From JBDUDK01 sp040002995 (GTDB taxonomy: Bacteria > Actinomycetota > Acidimicrobiia > Acidimicrobiales > Ilumatobacteraceae), in assembly GCA_040002995.1 (NCBI GenBank), contig JBDUDK010000080.1, positions 1-13,069 of the forward strand: a DNA stretch of 13,069 nucleotides, in the 5' to 3' direction. Of the stretch, positions 6,937-13,069 are shown piece after piece. Position 1 is the stretch's first letter. The number at the start of each line of letters is the position of its first letter. A model generated the notes under the pieces. It had not been told where the DNA came from. It did not search any database and saw only the letters and a list, made by a program, of their open reading frames with translations. The translations under genes were made by a program, and so were the position numbers.

Positions 6937-8243
6937 AGATCGCAATCGTGGGTACCGGCATCTCGGGCCTGGTCGCTGCGCATCGCCTGCATCCTGATCA
7001 CCAGGTGACTCTGTTCGAAGCGGACTCGAGAATCGGCGGCCACGCGAACACCGTCGATATCACCGTCGACGGTGTTCGCCACGCCGTCGACACCGGATTC
7101 ATCGTGTACAACGAGCGTAACTACCCTGGGTTCTCTTCACTGCTACGCGAGCTTGGCGTCGCGACGCAGCCGACCGAGATGAGCTTCAGTGTCGCCGACA
7201 TTCGCACCGGGCTCGAGTACCGCGGTTCGAATCTCAATACGTTGTTTGCCCAACGACGCAACATCTACCGACCGTCGTTTCTGCGGCTGATGGCCGAGAT
7301 CGCCCGGTTCAACCGCGCCGCGCGAGCTCTGGTTGCCGGCGAGCAAGCGTGGCGGGGCGCCGATCGGCTGGCGCAGCCCGCGTCACCCGGTCACGTCGCT
7401 GCCGAAGAGGAGTCGCTCGAGGAGTTCGTCAAACGCGGTCGGTACTCAGCCGCATTCGTGTCACTGTTCCTCGTCCCGTTCGGGGCGTCCATCTGGTCGG
7501 CCGATCCCGAAACGTTCACTCGCTTTCCGGTGCGCGCCTATGCCCGTTTCATGCACAACCACGGCCTCCTCGGCATCGGTGCTCGACCCGCGTGGCGCAC
7601 GGTCACCGGCGGGGCCAGGCGGTATGTCCAAGCGCTCACCGCTTCCTTCTCCGACCGCATACGGTTCTCGAGCCCCGTCCATAAGATCGTCACTCGATCG
7701 AACGCCGCCGGCGAACGGGTTGTCGAACTACTTACCGATCAAGGGCCCGAGTCATTCGACCGGATCGTCATCGCGGCGCACAGCGACCAGGCCCTCGGAA
7801 TGCTCGCCGACGCGAGCGTCGCCGAGCGATCGATCCTCGGCGCGATCGGATATCAACGCAACATCGCTACCCTGCACACCGACGACCGACTGCTGCCAGT
7901 CAACTTGCGCGCTCGAGCAAGCTGGAACTACGCGATCGACGCTAACTCGCGACGCGCCACGGTCACGTATTGGATGAACTCGCTCCAGTCGATCGAGTCA
8001 ACCCGACCACTGCTGGTCACACTAAACCGCTCCGATGCGATCGATGCACGAGCGGTACACGCCGAATTCGACTACGACCACCCCGTATTCAACGCAGCCG
8101 CAATCGCCGCGCAACGCCGCCGGCACGAGATCCAAGGCCGGCGCGGCATCTACTTTGCCGGGGCCTACTGGGGATACGGCTTTCACGAAGACGGAGTACA
8201 AAGCGGAATCGAAGTGGCCGAGGCGATTGGTCGCACGCCATGA
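6933..8243 (+). CDS. FAD-dependent amine-oxidase-like protein (COG2907 type)
   Basis: This is a flavoprotein of 436 residues, full length. The ADP-binding Rossmann motif GTGISG is at 7-12, with Glu29 at the end of strand 2 and RIGGHANT at 33-40. The tail YFAGAYWGYGFHEDGVQSG near 410-428 is the C-terminal FAD-contact region. The family belongs with amine oxidases and phytoene-desaturase-like enzymes. It is usually found next to DUF1365 and a Cfa-like methyltransferase, and in plant cyclopropane synthases a related FAD domain is fused to the methyltransferase. That points to oxidation or desaturation of a fatty-acyl chain on a phospholipid, though the reaction is not established by sequence. 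It is coupled on both sides by ATGA overlaps (6933-6936 and 8240-8243). Confidence 0.92.
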   Translation: MKIAIVGTGISGLVAAHRLHPDHQVTLFEADSRIGGHANTVDITVDGVRHAVDTGFIVYNERNYPGFSSLLRELGVATQPTEMSFSVADIRTGLEYRGSNLNTLFAQRRNIYRPSFLRLMAEIARFNRAARALVAGEQAWRGADRLAQPASPGHVAAEEESLEEFVKRGRYSAAFVSLFLVPFGASIWSADPETFTRFPVRAYARFMHNHGLLGIGARPAWRTVTGGARRYVQALTASFSDRIRFSSPVHKIVTRSNAAGERVVELLTDQGPESFDRIVIAAHSDQALGMLADASVAERSILGAIGYQRNIATLHTDDRLLPVNLRARASWNYAIDANSRRATVTYWMNSLQSIESTRPLLVTLNRSDAIDARAVHAEFDYDHPVFNAAAIAAQRRRHEIQGRRGIYFAGAYWGYGFHEDGVQSGIEVAEAIGRTP

Positions 8244-9058
8244 CGACGGCGCTCGGATCTCGTGACGACTCGGCTCGCACGACCTCGGCGATTGCCGCGG
8301 CGTCCGCCATGCCCGCGATCTATCGCGGCGCCGTGCGGCACCGACGCTCGACACCGATCGAAAATCAGTTCAGGCACCGTTTGTTTCTCGCGTACCTCGA
8401 CGTCGACGCCCTGCCGAGTTCGCTCGATCGCCTTCCGTTCTGGTCCGCTCGACACATTGCGCCAGTGCGGTTTCGTCGTCGCGACTTCCTCGATGGCGAA
8501 ACCACGCCGCTGGGCCCTGCGATTCGCGAGCTCGTCGAGAATCGTCTAGGCCGGCGTCCTACGGGCCCGATTCATCTGCTCGCCCACCTTCGAACGTTCG
8601 GTTGGCTGTTCAACCCGCTCGTGGTCTATTACTGCTGGGAGCCGGGCGGCGGCAGCCTCGACGCCATCGTCTTGGAGGTCACCAACACGCCGTGGGGTGA
8701 ACGCCATCACTACGTGCTCGATGCAACTCCGGCCGCGACCGCCCGGCACGCCAAGGCCCTGCACGTCTCGCCGTTTCTGCCCATCGACATGGAATACCGC
8801 ATCTCGTGGACCGTGCCGGACGACGAGTTGTCGCTCCGCATCGAGGCCGGCTCTCGGGGCACCGTCGATTTCGAGGCGGAGCTCTCGCTGCGGCGACTCG
8901 AACTCGATCGGCGAAGCGCCGCAACGATTCTTATGAGATACCCGCTGATGCCGCTGCGAGTCTCAGCGTCGATCTATCGCCATGCACTTCGTCTCTTGCG
9001 CAAACGAGTTCCCTTGTACCGTCATCCGTCTCGACGCCAGCAAGGGGGGCACCATTGA
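8240..9058 (+). CDS. DUF1365 family protein
   Basis: This 272-residue protein of unknown biochemical function matches DUF1365. The order of motifs is IYRGAVRHRR (about 27-36), FRHRLFLAYLDVDAL (44-58), HLRTFGWLFNPLVVYYCWE (about 117-135), VTNTPWGERHHYVL, and KALHVSPFLPIDMEYRISW. The family occurs almost always between an FAD amine-oxidase-like gene and a Cfa-like gene, as it does here, so it very likely serves the same lipid pathway. The start at 8240 gives an ATGA overlap with the FAD gene. Relatives usually begin near the IYRG motif, so ATG 8309, 24 residues in, is a real alternative. The gene ends in a TTGA overlap with the methyltransferase. No signal peptide or clear membrane span is visible. 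Confidence 0.9.
   Translation: MTTALGSRDDSARTTSAIAAASAMPAIYRGAVRHRRSTPIENQFRHRLFLAYLDVDALPSSLDRLPFWSARHIAPVRFRRRDFLDGETTPLGPAIRELVENRLGRRPTGPIHLLAHLRTFGWLFNPLVVYYCWEPGGGSLDAIVLEVTNTPWGERHHYVLDATPAATARHAKALHVSPFLPIDMEYRISWTVPDDELSLRIEAGSRGTVDFEAELSLRRLELDRRSAATILMRYPLMPLRVSASIYRHALRLLRKRVPLYRHPSRRQQGGHH
9042..9049 (+). promoter_or_regulatory. Strong ribosome binding site for the TTG-started methyltransferase
   Basis: AAGGGGGG lies inside the end of the DUF1365 gene, 5 nt before TTG 9055. It fixes the unusual start codon of the next gene: the site is in the right place for 9055 and no ATG or GTG with a comparable site occurs nearby in that frame. Confidence 0.8.
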
Positions 9059-10335
9059 GCCACGCACCGGCCGACACCACCATTGATCGGATCAATCGCG
9101 TGGCGATGCGACGGATTCTCAAACGTGTCGTTGGCGGCTTGATCGAAGTCTCCGACGCAGGAGAAACCCGTCGCTATGGCATGACGACCACTCAGGTGCC
9201 CAACCCCGAGGTGCACGTGCACATCGATGTGCACGATCCCCGGACGTACGGGCGAGTGTTGCGCGAGGGCAGCATCGGGCTCGGCGAGAGCTACGCCGAT
9301 GGGTTGTGGGACACCGACGACCTCACCGGTCTGCTGCGTCTGGCCAATCGAAACCTTCGCCGCACGCAGCCCACGCGCGATCAACTGCACAGACTCGCGG
9401 GGCCACTCATCGACCCGGTCGCACGGCTGCGCCGTCCCGACAAACAACGCGATCGGCGCAACGTGCGCACTCACTATGACATAGGAAACGAGTTTTTCCG
9501 GAGGATCCTCGATGACTCGATGATGTACTCCTGTGCCGTGTTCGACAGGCCCGACTCACCACTCGGTGACGCGTCGCGCGCCAAGCTCGACCGGCTGGCT
9601 CAAATGCTCGAGCTGTCCGAAGGTGACCGTGTACTCGACATCGGTACCGGATGGGGAGGGTTCGCCGTCCACGCTGCCCAGCACTACGGATGCCGGGTTA
9701 CGGCGACGACTATTTCGCAACGTCAGTACGAATACGCCCGGAATCGTGTGCGCGAAGCGGGGCTCGAGCATCTCATCACCGTCGTGGATCAGGACTATCG
9801 CGACGTACGCGGCACCTACGACAAAGCGATTGCGATCGAAATGATCGAGGCTGTCGACTGGCGCGACTACGACACCTTCTTCGAGACCATTCGTTCGCGG
9901 CTCACCGACGACGGAATGCTCGCCGTGCAGGCCATCACTGTGCCCGATGAGAGCTTCGATCGAATCAAACGTCATACCGACTTCATCAAAGCGGTCATCT
10001 TCCCCGGCGGATGCCTTCCGTCGATCGAGGCACTCACCGCCGCCGCGCGGCGCAGCGGGGAGTTCGCGCTCATCGGCCACGATGACATTGGACTGCACTA
10101 TGCCGAGACGTTGCGGCGTTGGCGAGCCAACCTCGAGGCAGTTCGACACGAGCTACCTCTCCTGGGTCTCGATGACCGATTCGGCCGGCTGTGGCAGTTC
10201 TACTTCGCCTACTGCGAAGCTGGCTTCGACGAGCGCTACATCAGTGCGGCGCAGTTGCTGTACACCGCACCGATGTGGCGCCCACGCGCAATCCGCAGAA
10301 TCGCCCCGTCGCGCGCTTTGGTCGCGACGGGCTAA
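9055..10335 (+). CDS. cfa: Cyclopropane-fatty-acid-synthase-like SAM methyltransferase
   Basis: This enzyme transfers a methylene or methyl group from S-adenosylmethionine to a double bond of phospholipid acyl chains. It has 426 residues, with an N-terminal lipid-binding part (about 1-135) and a methyltransferase domain. Visible motifs are RTHYDIGNEFF (138-148), MMYSCAVF with Cys160, SAM motif VLDIGTGWGGF (193-203), IEMIEAV (261-267) with Glu265, FPGGCLPS (316-323) and FYFAYCEAGF (382-391). Cys160, Glu265 and a Tyr near 383-386 fit the bicarbonate-site residues of E. coli Cfa (Cys139, Glu239, Tyr317). The position of its His266 appears to be Gln292 (QAIT). The start is TTG, overlapping the DUF1365 stop as TTGA with a strong ribosome site. 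The family is certain. Whether the product is cyclopropane, methyl-branched or a furan precursor is not. Confidence 0.93.
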   Translation: MSHAPADTTIDRINRVAMRRILKRVVGGLIEVSDAGETRRYGMTTTQVPNPEVHVHIDVHDPRTYGRVLREGSIGLGESYADGLWDTDDLTGLLRLANRNLRRTQPTRDQLHRLAGPLIDPVARLRRPDKQRDRRNVRTHYDIGNEFFRRILDDSMMYSCAVFDRPDSPLGDASRAKLDRLAQMLELSEGDRVLDIGTGWGGFAVHAAQHYGCRVTATTISQRQYEYARNRVREAGLEHLITVVDQDYRDVRGTYDKAIAIEMIEAVDWRDYDTFFETIRSRLTDDGMLAVQAITVPDESFDRIKRHTDFIKAVIFPGGCLPSIEALTAAARRSGEFALIGHDDIGLHYAETLRRWRANLEAVRHELPLLGLDDRFGRLWQFYFAYCEAGFDERYISAAQLLYTAPMWRPRAIRRIAPSRALVATG

Positions 10336-10346
10336 CGACTGCCGAG

Positions 10347-11198
10347 ATGAACAAACGGCCGCACACTCAGCGCGACGACGACCTAACACTCCAAGAGGTC
10401 GCCGACTCGCTCGGCGTCCACTACATGACGGCATACCGCTATGTGCGCACCGGCCGTATCGCAGCGAAACGAGTGGGTACTGGGTGGCGTGTGCCTCGGT
10501 CCAGTATGAACGCGATCCAGAAGGCCGCAACTCCAGGTCGAAGCAAGAGCAGCGCACAGGTCCGCCGGCGAAGATACGAAGGCCAACTGAGCGCGTGCCT
10601 CGTCGAGGGCGATGAAGCGGGCGCATGGCGCGTCACCCAGGACGCGTTGACGGCTGCGTTCTCGCTCGAGGACCTCTACATCGACCTGCTCAGCGCGACG
10701 ATGAGGCGCATTGGTGACGAATGGGCCGCCGGGAGGGTCACCGTCGCTCAGGAGCACCGGGCAACTGCGCTCATGTATCGGCTCGTTGGCCGTCTGGGAC
10801 CCGGCTTCATCCGCCGCGGCCGTACCCGCGGGGTAGTCCTATTGGGCGCGCCAGCCGGTGACCATCACGGTCTTGCCACCGCACTTGTGGCGGACCCGTT
10901 GCGGGGACGGCGGTTCAGCGTCGCCGACCTCGGCGCTGACACCCCGGCGAGTTCGTTTGCCGAGACAGTCGCCAAACACGACCGCGTCGTAGGTGTCGGG
11001 ATCGTGTCGTCGGCGCCACTCGACGACGCAGTCATCGCCGACGCGATCACCGCGATCCGAGCGCGCTCGACCACACCGATACTCCTTGGCGGGCTCGCCA
11101 TCCGTGACGAGCAGCACGCCACCGAACTCGGCGCGCATGCATGGTCAAACTCGGCGCGTGTGGCGCTCGAGTGGTTCGACGCGCTCCACGGCCACTGA
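10347..11198 (+). CDS. CarH/LitR-like B12-dependent light-responsive regulator
   Basis: This 283-residue regulator has a helix-turn-helix of the MerR/excisionase type at about 12-58 (LTLQEVADSLGVHYMTAYRY, WRVPRSSM). A helical B12 cap domain follows at about 72-150 and a Rossmann-like cobalamin-binding domain at about 160-280. W126-x9-E136-H137 matches the W-x9-EH signature that holds adenosylcobalamin in CarH photoreceptors. GDHHGLA (171-177) contains the lower-ligand site in the form D-x-H-x-x-A, where the family normally has Gly last. LGADTP and PILLGG follow as usual. In known CarH/LitR proteins the dark AdoCbl form binds DNA as a repressor and light releases it. The gene begins 11 nt after the methyltransferase stop with a weak ribosome site, so it probably senses light and controls its own operon. 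A B12 sensor without light response is the alternative. Confidence 0.88.
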   Translation: MNKRPHTQRDDDLTLQEVADSLGVHYMTAYRYVRTGRIAAKRVGTGWRVPRSSMNAIQKAATPGRSKSSAQVRRRRYEGQLSACLVEGDEAGAWRVTQDALTAAFSLEDLYIDLLSATMRRIGDEWAAGRVTVAQEHRATALMYRLVGRLGPGFIRRGRTRGVVLLGAPAGDHHGLATALVADPLRGRRFSVADLGADTPASSFAETVAKHDRVVGVGIVSSAPLDDAVIADAITAIRARSTTPILLGGLAIRDEQHATELGAHAWSNSARVALEWFDALHGH

Positions 11199-11306
11199 CT
11201 CTCCCCCCGCCGCGCCCTTGCTCTGGTCGGCGATGACGATCTCGTCGGGATCGATCCCAAGTTCGCTGGCATGGGCGTGCACCCACTCGACCGGTGACGC
11301 AGCCGC
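11145..11306 (-). pseudogene. Remnant of an alpha/beta hydrolase (hormone-sensitive-lipase-type esterase)
   Basis: On the minus strand, 11220-11291 encodes VEWVHAHASELGIDPDEIV followed by IADQS. This closely resembles the segment leading to the nucleophile elbow of alpha/beta hydrolase fold-3 esterases, normally ELGIDPDRI then AGDSAGG. Here the elbow reads ADQSKG and the rest of the frame is unrelated. A stop at 11307-11309 closes the frame upstream and there is no start codon of sense. The fragment overlaps the 3' end of the B12 regulator gene. I see no other hydrolase piece in the neighbouring frames, so this is a short decayed remnant. Confidence 0.5.
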
Positions 11307-11642
11307 TCAGGACGCAGGAAACGGGGCGACCCCGGGCGCGGATGACGGCATCACGACTGCTTCCGACCGGATCCAGCGTTAGGCGGTGATTGAATTCTCG
11401 ATCCGCACAAGGAGACGGTACGAGCTGCTCGCGCAGAAGGGCCAGCGTGGCAGCGACCGTGGCGGGCTGTGGCTGCGCCACCAGGGAGTGCTCGCTACAA
11501 AAGTTGGCTCATGGTGCAACTCCCGGTATCACGCTCGAGCAGGCCGAACTGCCGCAGCCCGTACCGAAACGGACGGGCCAAGATGGCAAGCCTCACGAAA
11601 CGCCCCACGGGCTCGCGCAGATATGGCGCCGCTTGCCTCCTG
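11199..11642. other. Gap between convergent genes, decayed sequence
   Basis: This 444-nt stretch lies between the end of the B12 regulator (plus) and the end of the six-span membrane protein (minus). Its left end carries the hydrolase remnant. The rest has short open frames on both strands with no recognisable family. One minus-strand peptide (about 11520-11625, with GRFVRLAILARPFRYGLRQF) looks protein-like but has no start and ends at a stop. No clear intrinsic terminator with a T-run is visible for either gene. Confidence 0.55.
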
Positions 11643-12287
11643 CTAGGACGTCGTGATCTCCGGTGTGCGGTACAGCAGCACGCTCAGCACGACGAGCCAT
11701 ACGGCCCAGAGGAGAAACACGATGAAACCGATCGTGCTGATCGCGGTCGATTCGGTGGAGACCGACGCGGCTCCGATCAGCCACGCAACGGCGAGCGCGG
11801 CACCCGCCCACGCGAGCCACGACGGAAGCAGCTTTGTGCGCAGCACCACCACCGAGACGGCTGCGACGAGCACCGCGATGGCGAAAGCGGCGTAGCCGAG
11901 CAAGATGCTTGAGATCTGGAACGAACCCGCCGCCGCCTCCGGGTGCAACGCCGAGTAGGCGCCGAGTCCGTTGGCCACCATGGCGATCGCCACGGTGGCC
12001 ACGCCGCCCGTCAGCGCGATCCCACTCACCCGACCGGCGCCGCCTTCGGCGCGGCGGAGGCGCCCGAACAGAGTGCCGAGGAACCACAGGAACGGTATTA
12101 GCGCGAGCCCGCTCAGGTAGGCCCCGACTTTGAGGTTGCCCTGGTTGTCCTGGAAGTACTTCACGATCTTGGCCGCGCTGTCGCTGGGCTTGGGTGGGGT
12201 CCCACCGATGAGCGCGCCGATCACCACCAACACGACGAACACGACTCCCGCAAGGGCGCCCCACCGTTCCCACTTCGCCTCGTCCAT
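11643..12287 (-). CDS. Six-span membrane protein, conserved actinobacterial type
   Basis: This is a 214-residue integral membrane protein with six hydrophobic spans at about 10-28, 53-75, 88-111, 125-149, 154-174 and 183-206. The loop between spans 1 and 2 contains PPKPSDSAAKIVKYFQDNQG, a pattern I know from uncharacterised actinobacterial membrane proteins that begin with a WERWG-like motif, as here. It may be distantly related to DUF4386. No catalytic or transport motif is visible, so no function is assigned. ATG 12285-12287 is chosen because GAGGGGG (12293-12299) lies 5 nt upstream. A GTG directly before it (12288-12290) is possible. It appears to be a single-gene unit on the minus strand between two decayed stretches. 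Confidence 0.8.
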   Translation of the reverse strand: MDEAKWERWGALAGVVFVVLVVIGALIGGTPPKPSDSAAKIVKYFQDNQGNLKVGAYLSGLALIPFLWFLGTLFGRLRRAEGGAGRVSGIALTGGVATVAIAMVANGLGAYSALHPEAAAGSFQISSILLGYAAFAIAVLVAAVSVVVLRTKLLPSWLAWAGAALAVAWLIGAASVSTESTAISTIGFIVFLLWAVWLVVLSVLLYRTPEITTS

Positions 12288-12623
12288 CACAACCCCCTCA
12301 TCCGATCAACACGATGCCGCGAAGTCGGACCTCACCGCGCGGCGCGCGACCTTACCGTGGGCGCTGTCGCGTCAGCGCGACCATCATCGGGCGCACATCG
12401 TCAGCATCGTCGAGCAGCCGGGAGACTTGTTTGGTTGTGAACCGCGCGCGTTGCGGTCCGGGCGCGCGAAGGCAAGTGGACTGTGAAGCCACTGGAGCCG
12501 AAGTCCACGTGCCTACGTCGATCCCGATGGCAACGTGCTCCGATTCGGCTCGCCCGTGAGGCGCTCGGATGCCGGCAAGCCGTAGCGCAGACGACGCGAG
12601 AGAGTGAAGATAGCGTCACGGCT
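12288..12623. other. Divergent intergenic stretch with a decayed gene
   Basis: This 336-nt stretch separates the minus-strand membrane protein from the plus-strand aldo/keto reductase, so it should hold both promoters. No convincing -35/-10 pair stands out. The right half contains the VOC-protein remnant. The left half (12300-12480) has short open frames without a recognisable family. Confidence 0.55.
12488..12585 (+). pseudogene. Frameshifted C-terminal remnant of a glyoxalase/VOC-superfamily protein
   Basis: Two adjacent plus-strand frames together give a typical end of a bleomycin-resistance/glyoxalase-like protein. ATGAEVHVP is read from 12488. Then, after a one-base shift near 12511, YVDPDGNVLRFGSP is read up to a TAG at 12583-12585. 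DPDGN followed by LRFG is the family's hallmark C-terminus. The second frame is closed upstream by a TGA at 12484-12486 and no intact N-terminal half is present. It is therefore a broken gene, unless the shift is a sequencing error, which would still leave the upstream part unexplained. Confidence 0.55.
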
Positions 12624-13069
12624 GTGACCTATATCGCGGACCCGTCCCGCTATGACGCAATGAGCTACCGTCGTTGCGGTCGCAGCGGTGTGATGTTGCC
12701 GGCGATTTCGCTTGGTCTTTGGCACAACTTCGGTGACGACCGGTCATGGGACACCCAGCGCGATGTCTGCAGGCGCGCCTTCGATCTTGGCGTGACACAC
12801 TTCGATTTGGCGAATAACTACGGCCCACCGTACGGATCGGCCGAGGCGAACTTCGGCCGCATCCTCGCGGCTGATCTGTCCCTACATCGAGACGAGTTAG
12901 TGATCTCGACGAAGGCGGGTTATGACATGTGGCCGGGGCCGTATGGCGACTTCGGCTCGCGCAAATACCTGCTGGCTTCGCTCGACCAGTCGCTCGGCCG
13001 CCTGGGTTTGGACTACGTCGACATCTTCTACTCCCACCGTGTCGATCCAGATACGCCCTTGGAGGAGAC
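12624..13069 (+). CDS. gpr: Aldo/keto reductase, YghZ/Gpr (L-glyceraldehyde-3-phosphate reductase) type, 3' end outside window
   Basis: This is an NADPH-dependent reductase. The first 148 codons are present and the gene is cut by the right edge. The sequence follows E. coli YghZ closely from the start: ADPSRYDAMSYRRCGRSG, LPAISLGLWHNFGD, THFDLANNYGPPYGSAE, ISTKAGYDMWPGPYG, SRKYLLASLDQSL and VDIFYSHRVD. The AKR catalytic tetrad is complete as Asp61, Tyr66, Lys97 and His138. E. coli YghZ reduces L-glyceraldehyde 3-phosphate and methylglyoxal. The same substrate here is likely by similarity but unproven. The start is GTG 12624, chosen because homology begins there. The ribosome site is weak. ATG at codon 13 would remove conserved residues. 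It has no evident link with the light-stress operon. Confidence 0.93.
   Translation, partial: MTYIADPSRYDAMSYRRCGRSGVMLPAISLGLWHNFGDDRSWDTQRDVCRRAFDLGVTHFDLANNYGPPYGSAEANFGRILAADLSLHRDELVISTKAGYDMWPGPYGDFGSRKYLLASLDQSLGRLGLDYVDIFYSHRVDPDTPLEE

Noticed and set aside
7970..8239. Upstream extension of the DUF1365 frame
   Set aside because: It overlaps the conserved FAD-binding C-terminus of the preceding gene and encodes an Arg/Thr-rich peptide unlike DUF1365.
8806..9054. N-terminal extension of the methyltransferase frame
   Set aside because: The frame is open upstream but lies over the conserved part of DUF1365 in another frame. The strong ribosome site at 9042-9049 and the TTGA overlap fix the start at 9055.
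10191..10346. Upstream extension of the B12 regulator frame
   Set aside because: It overlaps the conserved end of the methyltransferase, and the regulator's helix-turn-helix begins shortly after ATG 10347.
11593..12273. 226-codon minus-strand frame over the six-span membrane protein
   Set aside because: It is a shifted frame with Arg/Gly-rich sequence and no membrane spans, so it is a shadow of 11643-12287.

Overview
The window is high-GC DNA from a probable actinobacterium. The evidence is strong G/C codon bias, a sortase beside a cell-wall sorting-signal substrate, and a helix-turn-helix plus B12-binding regulator of a kind common in that phylum. An Acidimicrobiia-type lineage is my guess and is not proven by the sequence. 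No tRNA, rRNA, CRISPR array, insertion sequence or integrase was seen.

Region 1 (1-1569, minus strand) is a two-gene surface module. A secreted DUF3494 (ice-binding-like) protein with a C-terminal PPKTG sorting signal is followed 7 nt later by a sortase, which runs off the left edge of the window. The sortase linker carries a two-copy 81-bp tandem repeat. Positions 1570-2112 are non-coding or decayed and hold a GAGC microsatellite and a hairpin upstream of the surface operon.

Region 2 (2113-11198, plus strand) is the core of the window. It may open with a 49-residue single-span membrane protein. Then come an NAD(P)-binding epimerase-DUF2867 fusion and a class I DNA photolyase. After a 304-nt gap with a candidate promoter and palindrome there is a compact six-gene operon: SRPBCC protein, short-chain dehydrogenase, FAD amine-oxidase-like protein (COG2907 type), DUF1365 protein, cyclopropane-fatty-acid-synthase-like methyltransferase, and a CarH/LitR-like B12 regulator. 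The first five genes are joined by three ATGA overlaps and one TTGA overlap. The regulator starts 11 nt after the methyltransferase. The regulator keeps the W-x9-EH motif of adenosylcobalamin photoreceptors.

From established knowledge, the dehydrogenase / FAD protein / DUF1365 / Cfa set plus photolyase resembles the singlet-oxygen (RpoE-ChrR) regulon of Rhodobacter and LitR-controlled light regulons. My inference is that this is a light-responsive photo-oxidative defence locus. Photolyase would repair DNA while the lipid genes modify unsaturated phospholipid tails (methylation, cyclopropanation or a furan-fatty-acid-like product), under a B12 photoreceptor encoded in the same operon.

Region 3 (11199-13069) is a mixed flank. 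It holds a small remnant of an alpha/beta hydrolase (minus), a six-span membrane protein (minus), a frameshifted remnant of a glyoxalase/VOC protein (plus), and the first 148 codons of an aldo/keto reductase very like YghZ/Gpr, cut by the right edge.
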